From positions 2,046,001 through 2,110,000 of the forward strand of contig JALGAQ010000009.1 of assembly GCA_028829895.1 (NCBI GenBank): 64,000 nt of DNA, in the 5' to 3' direction. Shown piece by piece: positions 9,921 to 22,100 of this stretch; positions within the stretch are counted from its first letter, which is position 1, and each line of letters begins with the position of its first letter. The stretch comes from Sinotaia quadrata (taxonomy: Eukaryota; Mollusca; Gastropoda; Architaenioglossa; Viviparidae). The notes under the pieces are model-generated. The model saw only the letters and a program-made list of their open reading frames with translations, did no database searches and had not been told where the DNA came from. The position numbers and the translations under genes are program-made.

Positions 9921-11078
9921 GTCTCTTTTTTACAGCAATGTATACATTAGGTCTGTGTGAAATAACAAGGTGGCTCTTCTCAGAATAATCAATCTGATTT
10001 CTTCGTGTAAATGTCGGATAAGTTTGACATTCATTTTCCTTCATTGGCTCTTAATAATTATTCTTCTAAGTCCTTAAAGTGAGCGAGCGAGATAACAACA
10101 CTTCTCTAATCTTCTTTGCCGTCAGTAGTCCGCAACAAATCGAACAACAGGGATAGAGAAACTGAGATGTCCACCACGAGTAAGATGTATATAAACCCGA
10201 GGTGACTACGGCTAAATCAGAACGCCATGCGTGACAAATACGTGTGTATCGACAAGTCTGAATGACCAGGTAGATGAGGTACAAGGAGACTGTTACGGTA
10301 TAATGATTGACACTCAAAAGATGGATCAGACAAAACATCAACCGTCCATAAAAGTAAAAATCACATTGTTGTAGTGTGTACGATCACAATCCACATTGAT
10401 GGGTGAAGGATCATTGCGGCGTGAGGTACGCCGACAATTGTTGCTGGGCTAAGTGATCGTAAGTCTAACAGCGGGGCCTGTCAGGGTATGATAGCGTTTC
10501 GAACCATTGGGCTTGGTGGAACACGTAGGCAACTCCAACAATATCTTTCTTATTTTTTCAAATAGGATTTAACTTTTTAATTGATTATTTTTTGTTGTTG
10601 ACATTAATATATATATATATATTGTCTGAGTTTTCATGCTCACTATTTTTTACGCTAACTTCTATTTTCTTTACCACACCGTTACTATAGAGGCCTATAA
10701 AAGACGGGCAGATTATATCACAGGCGCTATAGACGACGGGTACTTGACTTCGACAATTTTAATCAATAGAAGAGAATTTAGAATATGTGTTGTTGGCATC
10801 GACTCCCGAAAAGTACTGTCAAAGCAACTCCAACAAATTATTATATTTGAAATAGTTTAAACAGCGGTGAATGGAATGTAAGACATGGTTTGCCTTGCTA
10901 AAACACTTTTGTGGCCCTCTAGATCGGTTAACAGAAGCATTTGATTGTTAAATAATTAAACTGAACGAAGACTTATCTGTACTGTATCTACAGCTATAAA
11001 AAGGGTTCTTGTTGTTCTGTAGTGAATGCAGGGATAGGGATTTGGGCCCCAAACTAACTACGCTCAAATCAGAAGGCG

Positions 11079-11080
<2 letters not shown>
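9921..11080. other. Intergenic sequence
   Basis: CAGAACGCCATGCGTGACAA near 10218 recurs as CAGAACTCGATGCGTGACAA near 15468, so a short dispersed repeat is present. A short TA run lies at 10607-10622. No gene was seen. Confidence 0.3.

Positions 11081-11152
<72 letters not shown>
11081..11152. repeat. (AAT)24 tract at the 3' end of LINE B copy 1
   Basis: A pure AAT run directly abuts the 3' end of the minus-strand LINE at 11153; the second copy of that LINE (19200) has the same junction. It is therefore read as the element's tail. Confidence 0.95.
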
Positions 11153-13280
11153 CACTTTATTCGCAATATTATAACGAATTCTCAGTGTACATAACTCCAA
11201 CACCGGATAATTGGAGTAAAGGAAAAAAGCTTTTTAAACTGAAACGGGGACGAAATACTGCAGAATGAAATATGAATAATAAGCAAGCAGTTTTTGACGG
11301 TGAAGATTCAATTTAATTGTTTTTTTAATATATAGATAATAGTTGTTATCCTGGCAAACAAAAATTCTGTGGGGCGTCTGGTATCACGCTTGTTCAAACA
11401 TGGGGTAAGGGAATTATGGAGGGGGTGGGTAGGGTCTTTCAGGATATTTGCGGCCAAACGATCGCAAGCCATGAAGTGCCGCTTCATCAAAACGCTGATC
11501 AGTTCATCATGCGTTACGCGACAGCATTTGGACAGCATATTCACGATCCTTCGAAGCATAGCGAAGGCTCTAGAAAATAAACCAGGAAAAACAACTGGAG
11601 AACAGTAGAGAATAACGGGTAGTAAAAATGAGAAAATAAATTTACTAATGACGTACGGAGTAACACCGAAAGTTGAAAGTCGGCGCACTACGTAGCATAG
11701 CTTTCTTATTTTCGTAAATATGGAATCAATATGAGCTGACCACTTAAGATTGAAAGATAAGTAACCTCCAAGGTATTTACAGGTGCTGACCCTAGGAATA
11801 TTGGTGTCACATAAAGAAATAGGACAAGTCAGAACAACGGATGAAGATTTCAGTCAAAAAATCCATTTCAAAACACTTATTTACATTTAAGGTTAATCTC
11901 AACCTGCTGATATCCCCTGCAAAGCCATCGACGAACTTGCTGAGAGTTATTGAATCGTTAGAAGCAGTAGAATGTAGATGTGTTACCACCATGTCATCAG
12001 CAAACTTGATAACTGAGTTGCTTGGAGTTCCCCGGAGATCACTCATATATAGAGAGAAGAACGCCACGTCGAACTGAAAGTAGTGGAGAGGATTTACCGC
12101 TGATAGAAGTGCATTGCTTACGATTTGATAACTAATCGTAGATCCAGGTAAGCAAGCTTGATTCTAAGCCAAGTTTAGTCAACTTCGCAAGAAGTATACT
12201 TTCTATCAACCGTATTGAAAGCGCTGCTGAGGTCAAAGAAACAGGACTGAACATGCTTTGATTTCTTGTCAAGGGAGGATATAAAGGTATGCGTTAAAGA
12301 AGCCAGGGCATCCACTGTTGAACGACCCGCCTTGTATGCGAACTGATTAACATCTGATACTTTCGTAAACAATGGACTTATTTGTCGTAGCACCAGTTTT
12401 TCTAACACCTTCAGAATGACCGAAGTGCATGTTATCGGGCGATAACTGGAGGAATTTGGTTTGAGTACTGGTGTAATGCGAATACTCCTCCACGTATCTG
12501 CCAACTTGCCCGTGGATAAGCTCATGTTGAATAGTGTCTTAAGGGGTTTCGTATTCCTTCGCATTCCTTTACAACGAACGGTGATACACCATCTAGGCCC
12601 TCAGATTTCGCGCTTTTAACCAACCTCAATTCTGTGGCAACCTCTTGTTCAGTAAATGGTTGGAAGCATCCTGAAACAACAGACTTCGGAATGGTTAACT
12701 GTACTGATATCCCATCATCACAAATGAATGACTTATTCAACTTTCGAACGTCCACCCCCGTATCGATGACCTTCTTTCCACCACTGAGAAGCTTGATACC
12801 TTTCCAGAACTCCCGTGGTCCAGAATTACACAGTAAAGCATAATCATATATTTTTTTCAGTCGTCCTATATCAGTGACAATCAACTTTGTGGTAGCTCTG
12901 ATGACCTCTACATTACCTTCTTTGAAGCCACGTTCTTTCTTCCGACGCAGTTGTTTAAGTAATGGTGAGGAGAACCGAGCAGGTTTAACAAAGAGGGTTT
13001 CTAAAGGGCAGCATACAGCATAACAAAATTGAATATAGCAAGATAGGGAGTCACAAAATGTAGAAACATCTGGATTAAAGAAAACATCAAAGTCACTTTC
13101 ACTAATCATGCGCTTGAGCTTTTCTGCTTTCTTTGTATCTTGTATGCGTCTTCTTACTTTGTGGTACCGCGTCTTGTTGAATATCGAAATGTTTGTCAAC
13201 GAGTAGACCTTGGAATATAACTTAAACATACAGTGATCAGAGGTAGAGGGAGGGGCGTGATAAATAGCTGTGCATAGACT
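11153..13280 (-). mobile_element. LINE family B (CR1/jockey-like), copy 1, 5'-truncated
   Basis: Minus-strand pieces line up in order. First is the end of an endonuclease domain with the SDH motif (HAPPSTSDHCMFK, near 13215-13260). A linker of about 235 residues follows (12522-13229), then reverse-transcriptase blocks [20 protein letters not shown] and [13 protein letters not shown] (12175-12564), then KFADDM with the catalytic aspartates (11807-12067). Last is the C-terminal region with [19 protein letters not shown] (11308-11688). Stops and frameshifts separate them. Compared with copy 2 it lacks about 35 bp near 12060. The 3' end, ATCACTTTATTCGCAATATT on the plus strand, runs into (AAT)n. 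The element is dead; most of the endonuclease is missing. Confidence 0.9.
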
Positions 13281-15559
13281 AGCGTGAGTAGGTCAAAACA
13301 ACAACCGGCACGTTGTGATTCGTAGCTGATGATCATTCACACCGGTGAGCGATGAATGTACACACAGAGCATTGTAAGGGTAAGGATTGCTCCTTTGCTA
13401 ATTGGTCGTAACCCTAACAATTGGGACTGTTAGAGCATGTTGGCAATTCTAACGGTTGCATGTAAGATAAGATATGGGGATAAATGCCATCTTTTCTAAT
13501 AAAAATTAGAAGCGACTAAGGCAGTGAACCAAGCGCTAATGACATCAGATTAGAATGATGGGGTTTCGCCAGGTATATCCAGGTTTGAAATCGACAACAG
13601 GACCGCCAGTATTATCATCAATCACAAAATAGTGTAGCGACCACGCAAAGCGTAAGGTAAGCGGGACGAACCTTGAAACATACAGTTTGTGGGTGCGGTT
13701 TTAATTGGACTGAAATTGAACGATTATGCTTTCGTCAATCAGCCCACTCTGACGATCTTAATAAGCGGACCCCGAAAAGCAGCTGACGGATTCCACTTCA
13801 CTAGGTTCTTCTTCGCGTTCAGCGCTGAACAGGAGATCGAATCCACGGGTATTTTCAGGGCTACTCCATTATTATTCAGCTTTCATGTCTTCACTCCTCT
13901 GGTATCTTACTGGTTTGGATGGAGGATAGATCTTAGATAAGTTCGGGTATTGCTGCATCTCTAACCACGAAGTATTGAGTCAATGCTTCAAAGATCTCCG
14001 AGACAGCTCAGGCAGATTGCAAGCGATGTAAATTTGAGCTAATTTATTTCGATTTATTTTATGTCTACTTCTTTTCTTTGTTTTAATACTTTTTTGATTA
14101 TTTCAACTTTATTTTTACTTCCATAATAAAAGCAATGATTACATAATAAGAATGATAATTATAGTGTTAATTATTAATATGTCATTATTTTAAATATAAT
14201 CATAATAGATTTTATTATTATCTACATTGTTACATCACGTTATGATTTCATTTTCATATTCGTCAACTTTCTTTAACTTGTATTTTGTTTCCTGCAACGT
14301 CGTCTGTGACTGATACTATACTATATCAGACATGCACATTGGCACAAAATCCCCTGGACAGCTTGTTCAAAATTTTTCTATTAAAAATCATCAAAGATCC
14401 ATGGGCGAAATTGAAGTGGTTGGCTGAATACCGTCAAGCATAACCATGGTTACAAATATTGCCACAGAAGACAGCACGGATCCGGCTGATATTACTGGAC
14501 ATAAAGACCTCTATCAAACCAACTGAGCAGTGTGCGGTAAAGATTACTCCACAAAGGAGATCGTGAAAACTGTAATACGGACTTTGCTACTTCCGATACT
14601 GTAGCAGTTGGGGCAAATGGAGCTGTTCGGTAGGGATCTGCGACCGCAAAATGATTACCCCGTATATGCGTGGATATTAAAAAGTGACTCCGTCAACCAC
14701 TACGAATCTCTCATCTTAATCTTTTCGGCAATGCGTTTGCGCTGGTGGTACTCAATAGATTGCAGGTCCTGTTAATGAGCGCTTATCCGTAAATACAATG
14801 CCGCTTGCGGACTGGAAGTCGATGTTCATTTGACTTTTCTTTTGTAGGATTTTCAAGAAGAATATAGTGAAGTGTGAAGTCTTTGTTGACCTCAACAGAT
14901 TATAAAGTCTCGTGAGTGAAATTGACCGTCCGTCAAGGTCGCTTTAAGTGAAAATCTCAACCCTGAAGGTATGTGTTTCTCGACAGCCTCTTTTCAACTT
15001 AATTCAAACACAAACTGAGTGTCTCAAAGGTAAGTACTCGAGTTTCAATTCAACTAAGTTTCTTTACAGCTGATCTAGCACAGAGCGCCTTCAAAGGTAG
15101 ATTGAGAACAGGCGGAGAAGGTGATCTACAGAAAAATCTGGGTAATTTGAAATACAAATCCATTTGGGGATTGCAGTTTCTGGATTTCGCCCATCTCTAC
15201 TATCCATGGGTCATTGATATATTTCGTTATTTTATTTACTGTCCAGCAGCCTGGAAGCGCTTAGAGCTAAACTGTATAAGCAATTTTTACACGGGCACCA
15301 AAACCTAGCAGTGACTGTTTTATAAACGGGCCATGTGGTACACACCACCCCATGTGATTTTGGTCTATTTTTTTGCCATCATCCTCAAGATGCTTCCCTG
15401 ACTGTTGCGAATTGTACTGGAATGAAGGGATTGCTTTGAACGTAAACCGACCTGATTATGATTAAATCAGAACTCGATGCGTGACAAATAGATGTGTATA
15501 GACAAGTTGACACTGGTCACACAGGAGCCTATAGACGAGTCATTGAAGATAAAAGTGCA
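13281..15559. other. Intergenic sequence, nothing recognised
   Basis: No protein family or clear repeat was seen. The T-rich part around 14040-14300 is low complexity. An 83-codon open frame at 13689-13940 has no recognisable features. Confidence 0.3.
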
Positions 15560-15650
15560 TGAAAAGTGGTATACCGATTATTTGATGCGCTTAAATCGGT
15601 AAACATCAATAAAGAATTATTCAAAATAACAAGTGTGCGACCATAGGTAT
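15560..15650. repeat. Foldback-repeat family, single arm
   Basis: Contains GTATACCGATTATTTGATGC, GCTTAAATCGGTAAACATCA, AAGAATTATTCAAAATAAC and GTGTGCGACCATAGGTA, which follow the right arm of the 4530-4965 palindrome. It runs into an AT-rich (AAT)-like region. Confidence 0.45.
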
Positions 15651-16031
15651 AATGATAATAATAATAATAATAATAATCACAATAATATAAGTAATAATAA
15701 TAATATTAATAATATTTATAATATTATTATTGATAATAATAATCACAATGCTAATAATAATAATATATTAATATTAATATTAATATTAATAACCTTAATA
15801 ATAATCATAATCGTATTAATAATAATAATAACAAGAGGAATAATAATAATATTAATAATAATATTAATCGTATTAATAATCTTAAACGTATTAATAATAA
15901 TGACAATGATAATAATCATAAACATAATTATAATGTCAATAATAAAAGTAATTATAATAATAATATTACTATTATTACTATTAATGATAACAATAATAAT
16001 TACAATGATATTAATAATATTAAAAATCTTA
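15651..16031. repeat. Irregular AAT/ATT-rich low-complexity region
   Basis: Interspersed AAT, ATT and ATC units with no strict period. It breaks off at the assembly gap. The open frame through it is an artefact of composition. Confidence 0.9.
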
Positions 16032-16131
16032 NNNNNNNNNNNNNNNNNNNNNNNNNNNNNNNNNNNNNNNNNNNNNNNNNNNNNNNNNNNNNNNNNNNNN
16101 NNNNNNNNNNNNNNNNNNNNNNNNNNNNNNN
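16032..16131. other. Assembly gap (100 N)
   Basis: Exactly 100 N, the usual placeholder for a gap of unknown length. It lies upstream of the first WIPI2 exon found, so a 5' exon could be hidden here. Confidence 0.99.
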
Positions 16132-16400
16132 TTGTTGGAAAGTCTAGGACTAAGGATTACACCTTGTGACTTTTATCCAAATTTACGCTCCAACTGTTGA
16201 CCATCAGGACACCGAAGTGGCGCCATTGTGTAATCAGCTAAAAACGTTTCCAATACAGACATCCTTATTGTTCGAGATTAGAATGCTAAGACATGACAGC
16301 ATACTTCTAATGAAACCGTCTTGTGATTTGGATTTCGAGAAACAAAAGACCGTGTCTTTTGGCTCCATCAACTTACAAACAGTAGCAATGTTAGTTTAGC
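16132..16400 (+). mobile_element. Endonuclease fragment of a LINE related to family D
   Basis: The plus strand encodes VTFIQIYAPTVDHQDTEV, which matches LTVIQDYAPTIDHEDKEV of the LINE at 59400-60670, an endonuclease-domain block. Frame and similarity fade after about 60 codons. It is truncated upstream by the assembly gap. Confidence 0.6.
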
Positions 16401-16686
16401 CAACACCCTCGATATTTATAAACCCTTGGATTTCCGCTATTCTCTGGCACGGCGAACTTGCTATCCCATATTACAATCTTTTAGTTGCGGATGACGATAC
16501 ATCTTCGACTCATAATTTCAGGTTTCTTTAGATAAGTGCTCCCAAATACCATGGAAACGCGCCGACCTTTTTCAATGACTGCTGCGATATGGCTCAAGCA
16601 AAGTTCATTCTCCTTCCCCCGATGATGTTAAACTGCCAAAATTATTTTTTATTAATCTGATGTTATGACTTTATTAACTGTCTTAG

Positions 16687-16765
16687 ATCCATACAAGTGG
16701 CACAAAATCTGGCTACAGTCTCTTGTCAACGGTTGGGGATCAGATTACTGAAACATTTTCTACGA
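16687..16765 (+). CDS. WIPI2: WIPI2-like exon a
   Basis: After GTCTTAG, frame 0 reads [20 protein letters not shown] then TETFST, ending one base into a codon before GTAAGT. GTKSGY corresponds to the conserved VGTKSGYKFF-type strand of the first blade. The exon before it, which should carry the FNQD-type start, was not found. Confidence 0.75.
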
Positions 16766-19146
16766 GTAAGTCTCTATCACGCCTTAATTTTCCCAATTGT
16801 AGCCGGAGATCCCATTTGTATAGTGGGGCGACTGTTCAACCGGAGCCTAGTTACTTCCGTCTCGCAGAATGATATGCGCAAATTGCTAGTGTCTCATTCA
16901 CGGATCAATACACTTATTTGTCACTACAGGTATACTCTAACCATTTTGGCAGTGAAAATGAACCATAAAGTGAGTTGTTGATTGATAATTCGTAGCGATC
17001 TTGATGCAGCATCTTGAAATCGATTGAACAATGATCTACCTTTCTATTTGTATTCTCTCTCGAGGCAGTTTTTTGTTGGTAAACCAGATGTAAGTTTGTG
17101 GTTTTAGTCAAACGGTTGTGAGCTGGGAAAGTAGGAAAATTTAGTAGACTAATTTTCACGAAACAGCATGTCATTGTAATTCTTCAGTTTTGGATCGTTT
17201 TATTAGTAGTTCCAATATTTTGAAATGGTAACCGAAAAATATAGCGCATAGCTTTCGTATGCTGACTTCCTGTTGTATCTAGTTTGTGCCATACATACAC
17301 ATACATACACCATACATATACATACGTATACATGCATATGCATACATATACATAATTTTACAAACATTCAATGTGCCAAACAGCAAATCGTGTTTTCAAA
17401 GTTGTGGGAAGAATAATGATTCTTTAACACAAGTACCTTTGACTCCTGTTTATAGCCATTTGTGATATAGCGTCTAACTAAGCGCATTCAACTCGAAGAC
17501 ATGATCCTGAAAGCCCTGACAACTCTACCTAACCGATAGTATCTATCATATTTTCCATTCCGTGGCACTATATTATATTCTGTCTACCATGTTCTTTTCT
17601 CCAAGTTGAACCAGGTTGGACAGATAGGGTACGTCTCGGTCGGCATGCGTAAAACGTCCCCAAACCAGCGATCAACTGTAGTGTGGTAATTCCTCCAGTA
17701 ATTGAAATCTACTAATCCCAAAGGCACGTTTCATAATAATGGCAATACTTCAATACTTATACGGCGGTCTTACCGTAAGTGAGACAAATGCTCAAAGGTT
17801 GCCCAAACCGAATTAGATCACGGGATGAGATTCGAACCCTGGTCGCTTCCTTCAAAGTCCAGTACGTTATCCTCTGCGCCACCTCGGCATTTTAATCCAG
17901 CACACAAGCGATCAAGGGTATCCACTCAACGTGCTACCTGTGGTGTTGGCTTCTGTCAGTTTGAAGAACCTGGGTGTTTGCCACTTTGTTGGACCACCTT
18001 AGTCTATGTTCGTCCTGAATCGCCACCTATGCCCACTGAGGTCTATGCCAGATAAGAATATTTCTACGCAATCAGCTTATGTGGGTCCACACTTTCGAAA
18101 TTTCTCCTGAATCTTCCAATGAAATCGGATGTAAACTCACTTCCTTAACATTTTCCGGTATCCTCTTCTGAGTATTCTGTTACCTAAAAGCTGTCTACAT
18201 TCTTAGTTATTTAGCCACCTGTATATCGATTAACTGACAAAAATTCTCGTAAATAAGATTATCCATCTAACCTCTCCTGCCCTTTCTACAGCGTCTCGTG
18301 GTTTGCGTGGAAGACGGCATATTTATCCATAACATTCGTGATATGCAAATGTTACACAAGATTGATGAAACCCCACCAAATCACAGTGGAGTTATGGCAT
18401 TGTCTTCCGCTGAGGACAATTGCTATTTGGCTTATCCGGGTTCACATCGTGTGGGCACTGTCTTCATCTTCGATGCTATCAGCTTCCAGGTTTGTGTTTA
18501 AACTACTGTAATTGTTTTGTGTGATTTTTGATGTCGTTGTGATTATTTCTGTTAGCATATTTTGTCTGCTAGTCTATATCATTGACTTGCGAATGTTCCG
18601 GTGTTCGAATCCTGTTGCCAACCATTTCACTTCGATTTACTTTTTGGCCACAGCATTGAGGACTTCGCTGACTAGCATTCGGGTATTTAAATGTAAGCAA
18701 TGTGACCCTTTCAGCAACGCGATCACTTCTCGCTATTTTCCAGTCAATGAACATCCATTCATCACAAGGGAATGTATTTTTACAATCACATTCCTATATG
18801 ACACCCAGTCATCCATAAAAGTCGTCCGATTCCTCGATGTTTCTCATAAAGTGAAAACCAATAATAAATAACTAACTCAGGTAGTTCAGAAGTTGATCAT
18901 AAACTGCAGGTGGGTGGTACAGGTGTCTATCGCTGCTCTTTATGGAGGTACCATCACTCTGAGTCTCATGCGGTTCCTTACTTCAAAACCTTTTATCGGG
19001 TTTCCTGTTTCTCTCTCATAAATCACACGTGAGTCTACTTAATTTTCTGTTTGTTTATTAGTATTGTTGAGATTGCTGCAGAACCTTTCATTATAGGTGT
19101 GATCTTCATTTTTCTAAGTAAAATGACTCATAATATATAATATATA

Positions 19147-19198
<52 letters not shown>

Positions 19199-22100
19199 TA
19201 ATCACTTTATTCGCAATATTACAACGAATTCTCAGTGTACATAATTCCATCACCGGATAATTGAAGCAAAGGAAAAAAAAGGAAAAAAGCTTTTTAAATT
19301 GTAACGGTGGACGAAATACTGCAGAATAAAATATGAATGATGAGCAAGCAGTTTACGGCTTCGAAGATTCAAATTAATTGTTTTTTGAAAAGAACTACAG
19401 TATTTTGCTGTTCAGAAAGATATCGCGATAGAAAAGGCAACAGTGAATTTTTATAAGTTGTCCTGGCAAACAAAAATACTGTGAGGTGCCTGGTATCACG
19501 CTTGTTCAAACATGGGGTAAGGGAATTATGGAGGGGGTGGGTAGGTCTTTCAAGATATTCGCGGCCAAACGATCGCAAGCCATAAAGTGCCGCTTCACCA
19601 AAACGCTGATCAGTTCATCATACGTTATGCGACAGCATTTGGGCAGCATCTTCACGATCCTTCGAAGCACAGCGAAGTCTCTAGAAAGTAAACTACGAAA
19701 AACAACTGGAGAACAGTGGAGAATAACGGGGAGTACACGCGAGAAAATAAATTTACCAATGACATACGGAGCAACACCGAAAGTTGAAAGTCGGCGCACT
19801 ACGTAGCATAGCTTTCTTATTTTCATAAAAACGGAATCAGCATGAGCTGACCACTTAAGATTGGAAGATAAGTAAACTCCAAGGTATTTACAAATAGTGA
19901 CCCTAGGAAGATTGGTGTCGCATAAAGAAATAGGATAGGTCAGAACAACGGATGAAGATTTCAGTCGAAAATCCATTTCAAAACACTTATTTACATTGAG
20001 GGTTAATCTCAACCTGCTGATGTCCCCTGCAAAGACATCGACGAACTTGCTGAGAGTTATCGAATCGTTAGAAGCAATAGAAAGTAGATGGGTTACCACC
20101 ATGTCATCAGCAAACTTGATAATTGAGTTGCTTGAAGTTCCCCGGAGATCATTCACATATATAGAGAAGAGAATCGGAGATAAAATAGCTCCTTGAAGAA
20201 CGCCGCGTCGAACTGAAAGAAGTGGAGAGGATTTACCGCTGATAGAAGTGCATTGTTTACGATTTGATAAATAATCGTAGATCCAGGTAAGCAAGCTTGA
20301 ATCTAAGCCAAGTTTAGTCAACTTCGCAAGAAGTATACTTCTATCAACCGTATTGAAAGCGCTGCTGAGGTCAAAGAAACAGGACTGAACATGCTTTGAT
20401 TTCATGTCAAGGGAGGATATAAAGGTATGCGTTAAAGAAGCCAAGGCATCCACTGTTGAACGACCCGTCTTGTATGCGAACTGATTCACATCTGATACTT
20501 TCGTAAACAATTGACTGATCCGTCGTAGCATCAGTTTTTCTGACACCTTCAGAATGACCGAAGTGCATGCTATGGGGCGATAACTGGAGGAATTTGGTTG
20601 AGTACCGGTGTAATGCGAATATTCCTCCACGAATCAGCCATATACACTGAAAGTAAAAAGATAGTTTTTAACTTGCTTACAATCTCCCTTAGAGAGTGCT
20701 TTCGCTGTTTTACATCAAGTAAGAACACAATTGCAGCTAAGTCAATTTTCCTATTAAGTATGCATCATTTTCGGTCCCCGGCATCTTCAATTGCTGCGGA
20801 CTGATATCACTTCCACCACCTTAGCCTATGGGCATTGATATCAGGTAATATCGCTGAGCCACTTAATCGGGAGTACGTGGATATAAGAAAAACTGACCTG
20901 AAGCTATCTGTTGAGATTGACGCACCGTCAATAAACTGCGCTACTTGATTACACGGTGTTACGGAAAACGATTTAATAATCGAGTCTTTCGAAATGTGAA
21001 CTTGCTGTTCACACTACTCACAATATATTCGGATGCCGCGATCTTAATTGATTTTAAAATATTATCTATTATTCTTTTAACAGAGAATTATACCCAATGA
21101 AAATGAACTTTTCTAATGTGTCAGGGATCACGCCTAACCTTACTGTTTTCCGCGAGTCATGTGATTGTCACCAGAGCAATTGCGAAATCATCTCATGCTA
21201 ATAGAATGTGAGTGTCGTCTCACGTGAATGCTACCTCGCTCTAATTTGATGCTCTTTAGTCCAGAGATGCACTATGAATATAGACTGTCGATTCGACCCG
21301 ATATTTGTCATGCGATCAGCCTTTGGTTCATATCCACTACTTATTGCGAACCTTCATGATTCACAAGTGACTTGATTACTGTACTCTTGTGAATGTTTCT
21401 CTAAGCTGGGATAATTCAAACCTTAGCGGCAATCACTCCCAGTCTGCTCACCCATGACTAACCAGAATGACGCTTCTGATAGCAAATGATTGTGAACGAT
21501 GTTGGCCATCAGAGTTTGTGTGAATCTTACAACGAAATAGTAGTTGCTGTACCGCTCATGATTGCTCCCTTCACTGGTCAGAACTTATTCTTAGTCGATT
21601 ATAGTTACGGCCTACAAAATGAATCTTTTTAAGGTTACCGTCTGTTACGAGGAAACTCTGGGTGAATCGGACGCTGGATCTGGACCTTGAGTTAGTTTAA
21701 TTGTGTTTTATACGGTTCACAATCCATTTTCTACTTAGGTAATAATTAGGTTATGGCCGCACGTGTGACGTGCACGCTTTCATCTGTTACAATGCCCACA
21801 TATTGACAGACTGTGAATTACTTTTTTCGCAGGATATTGCCATATCTTGGTTGAAGACTGATTGGATCTTCAGTGGCTCACATCGAACGCGCCACCATTG
21901 GGAATTCACTTAATACAACTCTTCCATGTGAGATGCGCAAGCATTATGGTGTAGCATCGTCCTGATTCTACTGATATAGCCCATTCATAGACTCATACCA
22001 GCCGGACATGCACATTCATCCCAGTACTACTGATGGTCATTTCTGTCATTTGCGTTTTCTATAGTCACAGTTTGCCTGATACATTTGTCCAGTATCAGAT

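Noticed and set aside
16560..16620. Possible upstream WIPI2 exon (TTTTTCAATGACTGC, read FFNDCC)
   Set aside because: Superficially like the FNQDCTSL start of the family, but no in-frame continuation into GTKSGY and no good donor.
16928..16969. Alternative splice acceptor (CACTACAG) inside WIPI2 exon b
   Set aside because: The family alignment runs continuously across it ([15 protein letters not shown] against CNYSYSNTILAVKLN), so no intron is needed here.
18512..18871. 119-codon frame in WIPI2 intron 3
   Set aside because: Begins just after the exon c donor, has no homology and no splice support.
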